Made by a program: the position numbers and the translations under genes. From Nocardia lijiangensis NBRC 108240 (GTDB lineage: Bacteria; Actinomycetota; Actinomycetes; Mycobacteriales; Mycobacteriaceae): 64,000 bases of DNA. This document shows, piece by piece, positions 42,968 through 57,552 of the stretch. The notes beneath the pieces were generated by a model, which did no database searches, was not told the DNA's origin, and saw nothing but the letters and a program-made list of their open reading frames with translations. The stretch covers positions 99,040 to 163,039 of the forward strand of contig NZ_BDBP01000005.1 of NCBI RefSeq assembly GCF_001613045.1. The letters run 5' to 3'. The stretch's first letter is position 1, and every line of letters starts with the position of its first letter.

Positions 42968-43918
42968 TCAAGATCCACCGGTATCCCGATGCTCCCTCCG
43001 ATGGAGTCTGGGCCATGTCGGCTCGGGTCGCGTGTGTCCGCGCATGATGTCGACGGCGAATTGCGCGTATTCGAAGGCGATTTGTTGTTGAGAGACGGGG
43101 CCGCCAGGGCGGAACCACTGCGGCAGGGACGTGCACATGGTGGAGACAGCGCGGGCGGCTTCGCGTGGGTAGCGGGTGGTGAACTCGCCTGCCCGGATTC
43201 CGGAGGCAACTTGGTCGTCGATCATTCGCTGAATGTCGCTGCGCAGAGCAGCGATTCGGGAGCGGCTGGGTTCGTCGAAGCTGCGCATTTCGCTGGCCCC
43301 GATGAACGCGAGGTCACCGCGGTGTGTGTGGAACAACGCGAGGGCTTCGACCATGTTGGCGAATCGTTCTACCACGGAGACACCGTCGTCGCGGGCCGCC
43401 GGGATTCGCCAGTGCAGTTCGGCCATTCCGAGGTCGAATATGGCGACGAGTAGGTCTTGTTTACTTGGGTAGTAGTGGTAGATGCCGGCGACACTCATAC
43501 CGGCGTTGGCCGCGATACTCCTCATCGTCGCGCCGTGGTAACCGGTTTGCATGAATGCTGCGATCGCCGCGTCGAGGGCTGGATCGAGATCCAAGGGCTC
43601 GAAGGTGCGCCATGGTTGCCCGTCACCTGTCGACCGGGCGGGTGATGTGCCGGTGGCGTCGGCGGCTGATGGTAGCCGGTTGGCGAGAATGTCGACGGTG
43701 GCGACACCGAGTTCGGCAGCGATCCGGTCGAGCCGGCCGACGGTCAGTGGTGTTTTGCCGTTCTCGATGGCACTGAGGGTTCCGGCGCTGACGCCGATAT
43801 TGCGCGCCAGTTCGCGGAGCGAGACTCCAGCCGCCGTCCGCGCCCGGCGCACCAGATGACCCGCACCGGTGTCGCCGGGACCCTCACTCACGATCGTGTG
43901 TTCAGACACACTGAACAT
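42968..43918 (-). CDS. Fusion regulator: XRE helix-turn-helix plus TetR domain
   Basis: The 316-residue protein carries two DNA-binding domains. The N-terminal XRE HTH is LVRRARTAAGVSLRELARNI, GVSAGTLSAIENGKTPL; after a Ser/Thr/Pro linker comes a full TetR repressor (DAAIAAFMQTGYHGATMRSI, AANAGMSVAGIYHYYPSKQD) with a TetR_C ligand domain. The TetR part probably senses a hydrophobic ligand. The start could be the ATG at 43918 or a GTG at 43891; a palindrome lies exactly between them, arguing for autoregulation. Confidence 0.85.
   Translation of the reverse strand: MFSVSEHTIVSEGPGDTGAGHLVRRARTAAGVSLRELARNIGVSAGTLSAIENGKTPLTVGRLDRIAAELGVATVDILANRLPSAADATGTSPARSTGDGQPWRTFEPLDLDPALDAAIAAFMQTGYHGATMRSIAANAGMSVAGIYHYYPSKQDLLVAIFDLGMAELHWRIPAARDDGVSVVERFANMVEALALFHTHRGDLAFIGASEMRSFDEPSRSRIAALRSDIQRMIDDQVASGIRAGEFTTRYPREAARAVSTMCTSLPQWFRPGGPVSQQQIAFEYAQFAVDIMRGHTRPEPTWPRLHRREHRDTGGS
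43899..43917. promoter_or_regulatory. Palindrome at the start of the XRE-TetR gene
   Basis: TGTTCAG-acaca-CTGAACA, with perfect 7-bp arms, sits between the two candidate start codons of the fusion regulator. As an operator it would allow tight autorepression. If so, translation more likely begins at the GTG at 43891. Confidence 0.55.
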
Positions 43919-43984
43919 ACTACATCGCGCTTGTAAAACGGATTGCAGAAGTATCGGAGGATCGCTTGACATCCCTGAGAAGTG

Positions 43985-44002
43985 CAGTGACCATGGTCAC
44001 TG
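43985..44002. promoter_or_regulatory. Perfect 18-bp palindrome
   Basis: CAGTGACCATGGTCACTG is perfectly self-complementary, 67 bases upstream of the XRE-TetR gene and 67 bases before the ATG at 44069. It contains GTCACTG, also found at about 41355 near the MFS start (CGTCACTGTCAGTG). It is a probable regulator site in the divergent region. Confidence 0.55.
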
Positions 44003-44068
44003 TCTGAACAACGACCTATCGAACGTACGGTGAATGTTCAGCTCCGCTGGTAAATGGAAGGATGCACG

Positions 44069-44464
44069 ATGGCTGAGACTCCGGTCCCTCGGCGGGACGA
44101 GGAAATCTTGTTCCAGTCGCATCTGGGGGCTGTCGCCACACTTTCCAGGCTCGAGACTGACGGAGAGCCCATGAGATGCGGGCAGCGGCCGGCCCGGCTC
44201 GCTGCGGAACCCACTTCCGCCGTGTCTCCCGGCGCGTACGACTGGCGATCCAGCCCTCTGTGGACAGGACGGTCGCGACGAGACCTTCGCTACCATTCGC
44301 CGGTTCGCGCGCCACCGGCGTCAGAACTGCGAACACGTCGACCCGGTCCTCTGGCTTGTGGTGGGCCGCAGGTTGCTGGCGTCGTTCCTAGCGGACAGGT
44401 AAATGTGATCCGTATGTTGTTGCCTCTTGCTGCTACTTCTATCGCCGGAGGTGTCTCACGCTGA
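44069..44464 (+). pseudogene. Doubtful ORF, possibly a frameshifted gene
   Basis: An ATG with a good GGAAGG ribosome site opens a plausible N-terminus (MAETPVPRRDEEILFQSHLG), but the rest of the frame is Arg/Pro/Ser-rich. In another frame 44259-44402 reads DETFATIRRFARHRRQNCEH and VDPVLWLVVGRRLLASFLAD-R-stop, which looks coding. One gene disrupted by a frameshift would explain both; no family is recognised. Confidence 0.3.
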
Positions 44465-44483
44465 CTCGAACCAAGGATTGATC

Positions 44484-44777
44484 ATGAATTCTCACGAAAT
44501 AGATATCAACAGAGCCGGGTTTCATGCGGCTATGGAAGCCCTGATGATGGACGATCCCCACCCTGGTGATTGCTTTCAAGACCCCAGTGATTACTTTCGG
44601 GATTGTCCCTCACGATGGCTGCGGAGAGCGCTCTACGCGTATGAATGGGCAAAGCGGACCTATCTTACTCAGAATCTTGATTCCAAGCTCTACCAGGAGC
44701 TTCCACAGCCGGGCGCAGCTCGTGAAGCTGTCCTGCTTCATGAGGCTGGAGAGCAAGAGGGGCGGATATCGCGATGA
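44484..44777 (+). CDS. Small hypothetical protein of lower GC, first gene of a two-gene cassette
   Basis: The 97-residue protein, with ribosome site CAAGGA before the ATG, is acidic and aromatic (FHAAMEALMMDDPHPGDCFQ, DPSDYFRDCPSRWLRRALYA, EWAKRTYLTQNLDSKLYQEL). Four hand-counted 60-base lines of the gene pair have 48-58% GC, well below the surroundings. The stop overlaps the next start as ATGA. It is not recognised; composition points to recent acquisition, perhaps from a phage or plasmid. Confidence 0.6.
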   Translation: MNSHEIDINRAGFHAAMEALMMDDPHPGDCFQDPSDYFRDCPSRWLRRALYAYEWAKRTYLTQNLDSKLYQELPQPGAAREAVLLHEAGEQEGRISR

Positions 44778-44965
44778 CTACGTGGAGTTGTTCAGTGTGT
44801 AACACCCGCATGCATACGGAGTACGACTTCAGAAATGGCCGTCATCGCGAGTGTGAGAATGGCATTGCCAAGCTGAATTCCGAAGACATGGAAGCTCTGG
44901 CCCCGTGGCTCAATCCTGACATTGCTGTGGCAAGTTTCTCACCCCTCAGGACTGCGCGAGAGTGA
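44774..44965 (+). CDS. Small Cys-containing protein, second gene of the cassette
   Basis: The 63-residue protein starts MTTWSCSVCNTRMHTEYDFR and goes on with NGRHRECENG, so CxxC plus a later Cys and His could bind zinc. It is coupled to the upstream gene by ATGA and shares its low GC. The zinc-ribbon-like start suggests a nucleic-acid or protein-binding role; no family is recognised. Confidence 0.55.
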   Translation: MTTWSCSVCNTRMHTEYDFRNGRHRECENGIAKLNSEDMEALAPWLNPDIAVASFSPLRTARE

Positions 44966-45067
44966 GGAATCAATGGGCCCGCGGCCCCAGTGGATGCCGA
45001 GCGTGAAGCACGGAAGCCGCGCATCGACATACGATCTCAGGGCGTTTCAGGGGCTTGTCCTGTGGGT

Positions 45068-45976
45068 TCACCGGTGCTTCTCGGCGGATACGTAGCGCGC
45101 CTCCCGCATCCGGTCGAGCAGCTCGGCGGGCAGGTCGGCGGGCAAGTCGGTGATCGGGCGGCCGTAGGTGGCGGCCAGGTCGAAGGGGGTGGCACGGTCG
45201 ACAGACCAGCCGTGTCGAGACAGCCAGTCCCCGGGTTCGGCGCGGGCGTCGTCGTACCACAGGTCGCGCACGTTCAGGTTGCCGAACGGGTTGTTGTCGC
45301 TGCCGAAGAACTTTTCCTCCATGTCGAAGTGGCGCTGGTCCAGGCCGCGGCCGAAGTCGTCGATGGCCACGCCGCTGCCGAGCGCGGACAGGGCGTCGAT
45401 GTGTTCGAACAATGCGTCGTGTGCTGAACCCGGCAGGAATGGCAACAGCCCCTCGGCCGACCACGCTGCCGGCTGCCCCGGATCGAAATCCGCGGTAGTG
45501 AGTGCGGCGGGCCAGTCGTCGCGCAGATCGACCGCCAGCGCACGCCGATCGGCCGTGGCAACGGCACCGTGATCGGCGAGCACCCGGTTCTTGAACTCCA
45601 ACACGCGTGGCTGATCGATCTCGAAGACGACCGTGCCCGCGGGCCAATCCAGCCGATACGCTCGTGCGTCCAGACCGGATGCCAGGATCACTGCCTGCCG
45701 CACACCCCGCTGCCACGCCGCGGCGAAGAACTCGTCGAAGAACTTTGTCCGAACCCCCATGAACCGCCCGAACAGACCGAGTGTGCCCGCGGACGCCGGG
45801 TCGTCCAGCATCCGCAGAAAGTGCGGTTCACCCGCCGCCTCGACAAACCACGCCGCGTAGTCGTCGTGGATCATCGGCTCGCGATCGATCGTCTCGAGTG
45901 CGCGAAATGTGGCGACGCCCAGGGCGGTCAGGCCCACGCTCGTCACGATGTCCCAGCTGTCTCCGTCCGTTCGCAT
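45068..45976 (-). CDS. SAM-dependent methyltransferase (leucine carboxyl methyltransferase type)
   Basis: The 302-residue protein belongs to the large actinobacterial group of putative S-adenosylmethionine methyltransferases related to LCMT. It has WDIVTSVGLTALGVATFRAL, DDYAAWFVEAAG, the SAM motif QAVILASGLDARAYRLDWP, VFEIDQPRVLEFK and AEGLLPFLPG. Many paralogues exist in mycobacteria and nocardiae; substrates are mostly unknown, with O-methylation of acids expected. The ATG at 45976 gives the family-typical MRTDGDSW start. Confidence 0.88.
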   Translation of the reverse strand: MRTDGDSWDIVTSVGLTALGVATFRALETIDREPMIHDDYAAWFVEAAGEPHFLRMLDDPASAGTLGLFGRFMGVRTKFFDEFFAAAWQRGVRQAVILASGLDARAYRLDWPAGTVVFEIDQPRVLEFKNRVLADHGAVATADRRALAVDLRDDWPAALTTADFDPGQPAAWSAEGLLPFLPGSAHDALFEHIDALSALGSGVAIDDFGRGLDQRHFDMEEKFFGSDNNPFGNLNVRDLWYDDARAEPGDWLSRHGWSVDRATPFDLAATYGRPITDLPADLPAELLDRMREARYVSAEKHR

Positions 45977-46375
45977 CAATATCACCCCATGGTGTCAGCG
46001 ATCATCAGAGCCCTGTTGAAGCGGAGCTAACGCCCCGCATCCACCCCATCGATCTTCCTCTCATGGAGAACCTCCGGGCAACGCCCGACTCTGCGTCCCC
46101 CGATGACACCGCGGGCGGCGGGCGTATCTCGCACTATCGGGCGTTCCACGATCGTTACGCGCTGTCGCTGTGCCCGCTTCGAACGGAACGCCATAACCCC
46201 AGGTCACGCGCTCACTTCACGACTTTGCCGGAGACCTGGCCGACAGCTTCTACGTCGTTGGGGGTTCATGGTTGCCGGATATTTTCGGGTGGAGTGCTCA
46301 GATGTCGTGCTGAAGGCGGCCAGTTCGGTCTGATGGAGGATCACGCTGCCGTCGACGTATTCGACGACGGTCATC
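45977..46375. other. Intergenic debris
   Basis: There is no intact gene here. Around 46198-46311 the plus strand has a protein-like tail, QVTRSLHDFAGDLADSFYVV followed by GGSWLPDIFGWSAQMSC and a stop, with a stop codon just upstream. It is probably the end of a destroyed gene. The rest gives no clear signal. Confidence 0.35.
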
Positions 46376-46561
46376 GGCGATGGCCCAGCGGTGCACCTCC
46401 GACGGCCCGTCATGGATCCGGAACGGTCTTACTTCGCGTGCGAGCCGCGCCAACGGCATATCGTCGGACACGCCAAGGCCGCCGCACATCTGGATGCTGC
46501 GATCGACGATGCGGAAGATCGCCGCGCAAGCAAAGGTTTTCGCGACGGACGTCGGCTCCGC
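46376..46561 (-). pseudogene. Acyl-CoA dehydrogenase, C-terminal fragment
   Basis: The minus-strand translation AEPTSVAKTFACAAIFRIVD continues RSIQMCGGLGVSDDMPLARL and REVRPFRIHDGPSEVHRWAI, the unmistakable C-terminal end of acyl-CoA dehydrogenases (QMCGGxG, then RxxRxxxIxDGxSEVHR). The N-terminal 300 or so residues are absent, and a TAG stop precedes the fragment. It is non-functional. Confidence 0.8.
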
Positions 46562-46574
46562 CGCCTAACGACGA

Positions 46575-46728
46575 ACTCCCCGTTGGTGATGCCGTGGACT
46601 TTGCGGGTCACGATCGGGCTGATCGGCGTGTTGGGACGGATCAGCCAGGACCGCATGTCGGTGGCCTGCGCGGTTTCGGTAGTGATCGGAACGATCGCGA
46701 TCTCGATGATCTCCGGCGGAGTCGCCAG
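46575..46728 (-). pseudogene. DnaQ-like 3'-5' exonuclease, N-terminal fragment
   Basis: Directly upstream of the dehydrogenase fragment and in a different frame, PPEIIEIAIVPITTETAQAT, DMRSWLIRPNTPISPIVTRK and VHGITN match the segment after the first catalytic motif of DnaQ-family exonucleases (IIEIA...W.V.P..PI....VHGIT). The DxE motif itself is not seen before it, and the sequence stops matching after VHGITN, so only a short internal piece remains. Confidence 0.55.
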
Positions 46729-46740
46729 AGATAATGCCGC

Positions 46741-47493
46741 ATGGGATTTTTCAAGCCGACGTGCCCGGTGGGGGAGATCGAGCGGCTGTGGGTCGAGGAG
46801 ATGTTGAGCTGGTGCGCAGCGCAATTCGGACCCAGGACGCTGCGAACACCGGTGATCCTGCCGACTTCGGACTTCTTTCCGGACGCGTACTCCGGCACCG
46901 AGCCGGAGGTCCGTTCCTTGGTCGAGCGCGTGAGCGGGTACATGGGTGTCCGTCGGGATCGCGTCGTCGTGGAGGTCGACACGGACGGCGATGTGCTGCC
47001 GGACGATGTCGCGTTTCTGGAGGGTTCTTCGCATGGGGAGGCGGGCCACTATCGCCTGGAGCGCGGCCGCGCGGTGGTGTCGCTCTCGATGTTCCAGATG
47101 CGCTCGCCGGTCGCGTTGGTAGCGACCGTCGCCCATGAGCTGGCGCACGAACGGCTGCTCGGCGAGGACCGCATCCTGCCCGATCGGCATGATGGCGAGC
47201 AGCTCACCGATCTGGTCACCGTGTATCTGGGGCTCGGCGTCTTCAACGCCAATGCGGCGTTCCAGTTCTCCCAGAGCCGCCACGGCTGGCGATCCCAGCG
47301 GCTGGGCTATCTGTCGCAGCCGATGTTCGGGTACGCGCTCGCCTGCTGGAGCGTAATGCGCGGCGATCCCAGACCGCTGTGGGCCGAGCACCTCGACACC
47401 AATCCCCGCGTCTACATGAAACAGGGCCTCAAATACTTGCGAGCGAACCCCGACAAAGTCGTCTGCTCGCCCGGAATCGGGACGCCAGGATGA
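46741..47493 (+). CDS. Putative HEXXH zinc metallopeptidase-like protein
   Basis: The 250-residue protein has a zinc-protease-like helix VATVAHELAHERLLGE with HELAH at about residues 136-140. A downstream DGEQLTDLVTVYLGLGVFNA helix could supply the third ligand (E or D), as in gluzincin-like folds. The start GFFKPTCPVGEIERLWVEEM and the middle VVVEVDTDGDVLPDDVAF are family-specific but not named. It has no signal peptide. It is cytoplasmic, with unknown target. Confidence 0.75.
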   Translation: MGFFKPTCPVGEIERLWVEEMLSWCAAQFGPRTLRTPVILPTSDFFPDAYSGTEPEVRSLVERVSGYMGVRRDRVVVEVDTDGDVLPDDVAFLEGSSHGEAGHYRLERGRAVVSLSMFQMRSPVALVATVAHELAHERLLGEDRILPDRHDGEQLTDLVTVYLGLGVFNANAAFQFSQSRHGWRSQRLGYLSQPMFGYALACWSVMRGDPRPLWAEHLDTNPRVYMKQGLKYLRANPDKVVCSPGIGTPG

Positions 47494-47580
47494 CAACCAT
47501 CGGCATGTTCAGAGCCGCCATAGCACGAATGACAAACAGCGGTGTGGGTCCTGCCCTGCTCGCGGAAATGGGGGATTCGG

Positions 47581-48492
47581 GTGTCGTCTCGCCCATGTAG
47601 TCAGCACGTCGAGCGGACGTCTGCGATCGACGGGTTCCGGCTGGCGTACGACCGAATCGGTACTGGAACCCCGGTGGTTTTGCTGCACGGGTGGCCAAGC
47701 GACAGGACCGAATATCGCGACGTGGTCCCGCTCTTGCCGATGCACGACGTCGTCGTGCCGGACCTGCGCGGCTTCGGTGCATCCGACAAACACCTCGAGG
47801 ACCCTTCGACCCAGTACAGCGCCGACGCGCAAGCACGCAGCGTCATCGGACTCATCGAGGAACTGCAGCTGGACCGGCCAGTCCTCGGCGGGCATGACAT
47901 CGGCAGCAGGATCGCGCTCGCAGTGGCGCGCCAGCGTCCAGACTTGATACGGGAACTGGTGCTTACGCCGCCGTTGCCGGGCATCGGTGAACGGATTCTC
48001 TCCGCCGAAGCGCAACAAGAGTTCTGGTACGTGTCGTTCAACCAGCTCCGGCTTGCCGACGAACTCATCGACGGCAAGGCCGACGCCGTACGCGCCTTTC
48101 TGCTCCACTTCTGGTCGCGCTGGTCCGGACCCGACTTCGTCCTTGCCGAAGATCATCTCGATCACCTTGTCTCCGTGTACTCCCAGCCGGGAGCATTCAC
48201 GGCATCCCTGGCCTGGTACCGGGTCGGCGCAGGCGGAGTCGCCCGCATCGCAGCCGAACGCGCGCCTCAGCCGACCGAGCGCCTCGCCGTACCCACCACT
48301 GTGCTCTGGCCGGAGAACGACGTGTTGTTCCCCAGGAGTTGGGCCGATCGGCTGACTTCTTACTTCGCCAACCTGCGGCTCCACCACGTCGACGATGCGG
48401 GGCACTTCATTCCACTGGAGAGCCCGCGAACGTTCGCCACCGCCGTGACCCAAGCTGCGACTCGAGGCACCGCTGCTCGACATTCGCCGTGA
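47581..48492 (+). CDS. Alpha/beta hydrolase, epoxide-hydrolase or haloalkane-dehalogenase like
   Basis: The 303-residue hydrolase has oxyanion motif LLHGWPSDRTEYR, nucleophile Asp in GGHDIGSRIAL (as in epoxide hydrolases and dehalogenases, not esterases), and catalytic His in DDAGHFIPLESP, with the acid probably in VLWPENDVLF. It is a detoxification or catabolic enzyme; the substrate cannot be predicted. The GTG at 47581 follows a G-rich ribosome site; an upstream in-frame GTG at 47542 is less likely. Confidence 0.85.
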   Translation: MSSRPCSQHVERTSAIDGFRLAYDRIGTGTPVVLLHGWPSDRTEYRDVVPLLPMHDVVVPDLRGFGASDKHLEDPSTQYSADAQARSVIGLIEELQLDRPVLGGHDIGSRIALAVARQRPDLIRELVLTPPLPGIGERILSAEAQQEFWYVSFNQLRLADELIDGKADAVRAFLLHFWSRWSGPDFVLAEDHLDHLVSVYSQPGAFTASLAWYRVGAGGVARIAAERAPQPTERLAVPTTVLWPENDVLFPRSWADRLTSYFANLRLHHVDDAGHFIPLESPRTFATAVTQAATRGTAARHSP

Positions 48493-49091
48493 AGGTGCTC
48501 AAACAACGGTCGAACAGACCCCGACGGGCGACGCGCCTCGATCGAAGGATTCACCCTCACCGTTCGCGGCGACGGCCCAGCCCAGCTGACGATGCCCGCC
48601 GGGGCGGCGCTGACCATTGTCGCGCGATGAAAGTGCAAGGCCGAGTGCTCAAAACGCGGCTGATGACGACGGCCGTGTCCGGGCCCGAGGAGGCAGGCCA
48701 CCAACAACATCACGCCAGCGAGGGCAGCGTACTGAGCCAGAGACGACACCAACTACCCCTGCCACGTTGAGGGATACGGCGCTGGACGGGTGACCCGTCG
48801 GACGTGAAACGGGCAACTCGTGCAAGGGAACCCGGTCGAAGACGGTGGTCTCTCTGCGACCCGGGAGGCTACCGATGCCCACACCTGGCCCGCGGTCCCG
48901 CAGCTGTTGCGGTGACGTGTTCTCCTACCGACAGATCCGTTGCGTTGCCGAGAATTCGAGCGCAGGTGTCGAGTCCTGAACCCCTTCGTTCCCGAAGCAG
49001 CGGATGGACACTCGCACGGAGGATGGGTATGCCGCTGGTTCGGATGTCCTGGCAGGCGCGAACGGCGCCTCGACCACCGATCCGTGGAGTG
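48493..49091. other. Intergenic region with a short gene fragment
   Basis: These are about 600 bases without an intact gene. At 48535-48630 the plus strand encodes ASIEGFTLTVRGDGPAQLTM and PAGAALTIVAR-stop, which looks like the C-terminal strands of a lost beta-rich protein. The remaining 460 bases give no convincing frame. Confidence 0.35.
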
Positions 49092-49544
49092 TCAGCTCGC
49101 TGTGCTGTCCGTATTCAGGCTCGCCGCGGTGAGATTCCGGGCGGCGAAACCGGCGATGGTGCATGCCTGGCGCGCATGGGCTTCCGGGTGCGCGGTGCGC
49201 TGTTCCAGCACGGCACGGATCCTCTCCAGCGATGCGGTGGCTTCGCGGGCCGCTCGACGTAGCACGGTGTACCGGTGGTCGAGTTCACGGTAGGCGAGGT
49301 CGATGTCGCAGTAGCGACGGTGTAGGTCATCGATGAGGTCGAGCAGTTCCTCAACCTCGCGTGTGGTCAGCGCGAGGTGTGGATGGTCCTCTCCCGAGAG
49401 GATCGCCTCACCCGCGATCTCGGCACAGCGCGCGTGCAGTACATCGAGGATGTCGGGCACACAGATCACCTCCCACACTGCGGCGGAGCGCTCCAGAGCT
49501 TCTCGGGCGCACTTGCGACGATCGTAGACAGCCCGCCGTCGCAT
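49092..49544 (-). CDS. Hypothetical helical/coiled-coil protein
   Basis: The 150-residue protein is strongly helical and acidic (REVEELLDLIDDLHRRYCDI, ELDHRYTVLRRAAREATASL), with several Cys (VCVPDILDVLHARCAEIAG region). Start ATG at 49544 was chosen; the frame extends upstream but through an AT-rich promoter-like tract (49560-49600). No family is recognised. It faces away from the acyl-CoA carboxylase gene. Confidence 0.6.
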   Translation of the reverse strand: MRRRAVYDRRKCAREALERSAAVWEVICVPDILDVLHARCAEIAGEAILSGEDHPHLALTTREVEELLDLIDDLHRRYCDIDLAYRELDHRYTVLRRAAREATASLERIRAVLEQRTAHPEAHARQACTIAGFAARNLTAASLNTDSTAS

Positions 49545-49794
49545 GGCCCCGGAAAACAAGAGAAACACTTGCGAGAGCAAACATTGTAGGTCAATACATT
49601 TGGCAAGTGGTGGGCTCGAGTCTGCTCGGCGGGTCTCGCAGACCTGGAACGCTTCTACATCGAGAGCCGATAACCATGAGGTATACCGACGCGTTCGAAC
49701 AGTTCCGTCAGCCGTCTGCCGGAATTCCTCGACTGCTGTCATAACCTCGAGGGAGACATTTCCCACGATACGCGCGGGTAACAGCCGCGCGCCG

Positions 49795-49818
49795 TGCACC
49801 TGCGCAAATGGAGGTGCA
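49795..49818. promoter_or_regulatory. Inverted repeat upstream of the acyl-CoA carboxylase gene
   Basis: TGCACCT and AGGTGCA, perfect 7-bp arms with a 10-base loop, lie 64 bases before the GTG start of the carboxylase gene. It could be an operator or an mRNA leader hairpin. An ATTG-taggt-CAAT dyad lies further upstream at 49583-49595. Confidence 0.4.
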
Positions 49819-49882
49819 GACTACGCGGGACCGGTAGTCGCAACCCGCCCGACCGGGCCAGTTCTGTGAAAGGAGCCTGCGA

Positions 49883-55345
<5,463 letters not shown>

Positions 55346-55359
55346 TCCGGCGGGGGAGA

Positions 55360-55397
55360 GCCCGGGCCCTTCGATGCCTGACGCATCGGGCCCGGGC
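55360..55397. terminator. Strong hairpin after the acyl-CoA carboxylase gene
   Basis: GCCCGGGCCC and GGGCCCGGGC (10 bp) with an inner GATGC/GCATC stem around ctgac form a long stable hairpin 15 bases after the stop. It is probably a bidirectional terminator between convergent genes, although no T tract follows. Confidence 0.65.
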
Positions 55398-55426
55398 ATC
55401 CCGCCCCGCGATCCCGGGTGGCGGGA

Positions 55427-55427
<1 letters not shown>
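55398..55427. terminator. Second tandem hairpin, overlapping the methyltransferase stop
   Basis: ATCCCGCC and GGCGGGAT (8 bp, 14-base loop) begin directly after the first hairpin. The right arm reaches the first base of the minus-strand methyltransferase stop codon. It would serve as that gene's terminator. Confidence 0.5.
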
Positions 55428-56122
<695 letters not shown>

Positions 56123-56217
56123 CTACGAATATCAGAGAACCTGATACATGTTCGGGACGTGGCCCGCGACGCGCTCGGGCTGGTCAGGAGCCGATGCGGT
56201 GGCGGCAAAAAGAACCA

Positions 56218-57051
56218 TCAAGCGGGTGCGGTGTCGCCGATGGTGATCTCGAAGAGGCCGCGCAGGGTGTCGGCCGTGAATTCGTCCAGCGGATAGAACA
56301 ATTCGATCGCCAGCTCCGAGAGAGTGACGTCGGAGGGCGCGCCGAAGGTGACCATTGTGGTGAAGATGCGCAGTTCACCCCTCGGGGTGTGAATGCGCAG
56401 GGGAACCGCGAACGGGCTCGGTGGCATGGCGGCCGCTTCCGATTCGGTCTCCGCGGGCACCGGGTACTGAGAGACCTCCTCGTACAGGTTGCGCAGGATC
56501 GGGTCGTCGGTGGCTTGGACCTGACGAAACAGGCGCTCCAGGAGGAAGTCTCGGACTTCGCGGTGATTGATCAGGTGCGTGGAAGCGGACGCACTGGCCG
56601 GGTGCAGGGTGAGGCGGTACATATTCCGTGGCTCGGCCAGCAGATGTTCGGGGACCCCGTCCTCGAACAGACCCATCGCGCGGTTGGTGGCGACCACATT
56701 CCAGTAGCGGTCCACCGCCACCGCGGGATACGGCTCGTGCGTGGCCAGTATGGTGTCCACGGCTGCTCGCGCGGATGCCAGTTCCACATCATCGAGACTG
56801 CTCTCCCGGTACTCCGGCGCGAACCCACCCGCCAACAGCACCGTATTACGTTCTCGCAGCGGCACTGCCATGACTTCGCAGAGTCTCACCACCATGGCCC
56901 GGCTGGGCTGGGACTTGCCGGTCTCGAGGCAGGAGAGATGCCGCGCGGAGCTGCCTGCGGCCAGTGCCAGATCGAGCTGACTCAATCGCCGCCGCTGCCG
57001 CCACTCGCGCAGGAGCGTGCCCACCGGGGAGTGCTGTGCCGATCGAGTCAT
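56218..57051 (-). CDS. XRE-family regulator with MmyB-like C-terminal domain
   Basis: The 277-residue protein is the third member of this regulator type in the window. HTH: LLREWRQRRRLSQLDLALAA, RHLSCLETGKSQPSR; ligand domain: THEPYPAVAVDRYWNVVATN and TTMVTFGAPSDVTLSELAIE. It resembles the 34.5-kb copy more than the 37-kb copy. It is divergent from the small membrane-protein/SgcJ pair, which is its likely target. Confidence 0.9.
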   Translation of the reverse strand: MTRSAQHSPVGTLLREWRQRRRLSQLDLALAAGSSARHLSCLETGKSQPSRAMVVRLCEVMAVPLRERNTVLLAGGFAPEYRESSLDDVELASARAAVDTILATHEPYPAVAVDRYWNVVATNRAMGLFEDGVPEHLLAEPRNMYRLTLHPASASASTHLINHREVRDFLLERLFRQVQATDDPILRNLYEEVSQYPVPAETESEAAAMPPSPFAVPLRIHTPRGELRIFTTMVTFGAPSDVTLSELAIELFYPLDEFTADTLRGLFEITIGDTAPA

Positions 57052-57138
57052 TCGCGCAGGATATCCAAGCGCCGATCAAGTCCTCCATGACCTCCGAGGT
57101 CATTGAGACCATGATCGACCGCTGGCAGCGTTGCCGTC

Positions 57139-57549
57139 ATGACGACAACGACAGTTCCGGTCCCCGACACCGGTCACGACTTACTGCGCACAGTCCTGCG
57201 CGTGGATGGTTGGAGCACAGGCGCATTCGGCGCGATCATGCTGGCCGCCGCGCCGATCCTGAGCGAACCCCTGGGCCTGCCGACCACCTGGTCGATCCCC
57301 TTCGGCGTCGCCATGTTGGGCGGTGCGGCCGCCTTGCTGCTCCTCGCGAAATACCCGGAGATCCCGGCGCCCCTGGCGGTCACGGTAGTGACGGTCAACG
57401 CCCTGTCCGCGGTCGGAATGGTACTGCTCACCTTCACCGATCTGATGCCGCTGACCGGCTGGGGCATTGTCTTCCTGCACATCGGAGCCGCGTTCGTCGC
57501 GATCTTCGCCACCCTCGAATATGTCGGCCTGCGCCGCGCGAATAGGTGA
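57139..57549 (+). CDS. Small integral membrane protein, four predicted helices
   Basis: The 136-residue protein has four hydrophobic segments (GAFGAIMLAAAPILSEPLG, PFGVAMLGGAAALLLLA, LAVTVVTVNALSAVGMVLLT and GIVFLHIGAAFVAIFATLEY). The first helix pair surrounds LRVDGWSTG, a hint of small DoxX-like or SdpI-like membrane proteins without a firm match. The next gene begins four bases after its stop, so they form an operon divergent from an XRE-MmyB regulator. Confidence 0.7.
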   Translation: MTTTTVPVPDTGHDLLRTVLRVDGWSTGAFGAIMLAAAPILSEPLGLPTTWSIPFGVAMLGGAAALLLLAKYPEIPAPLAVTVVTVNALSAVGMVLLTFTDLMPLTGWGIVFLHIGAAFVAIFATLEYVGLRRANR

Positions 57550-57552
57550 CAC

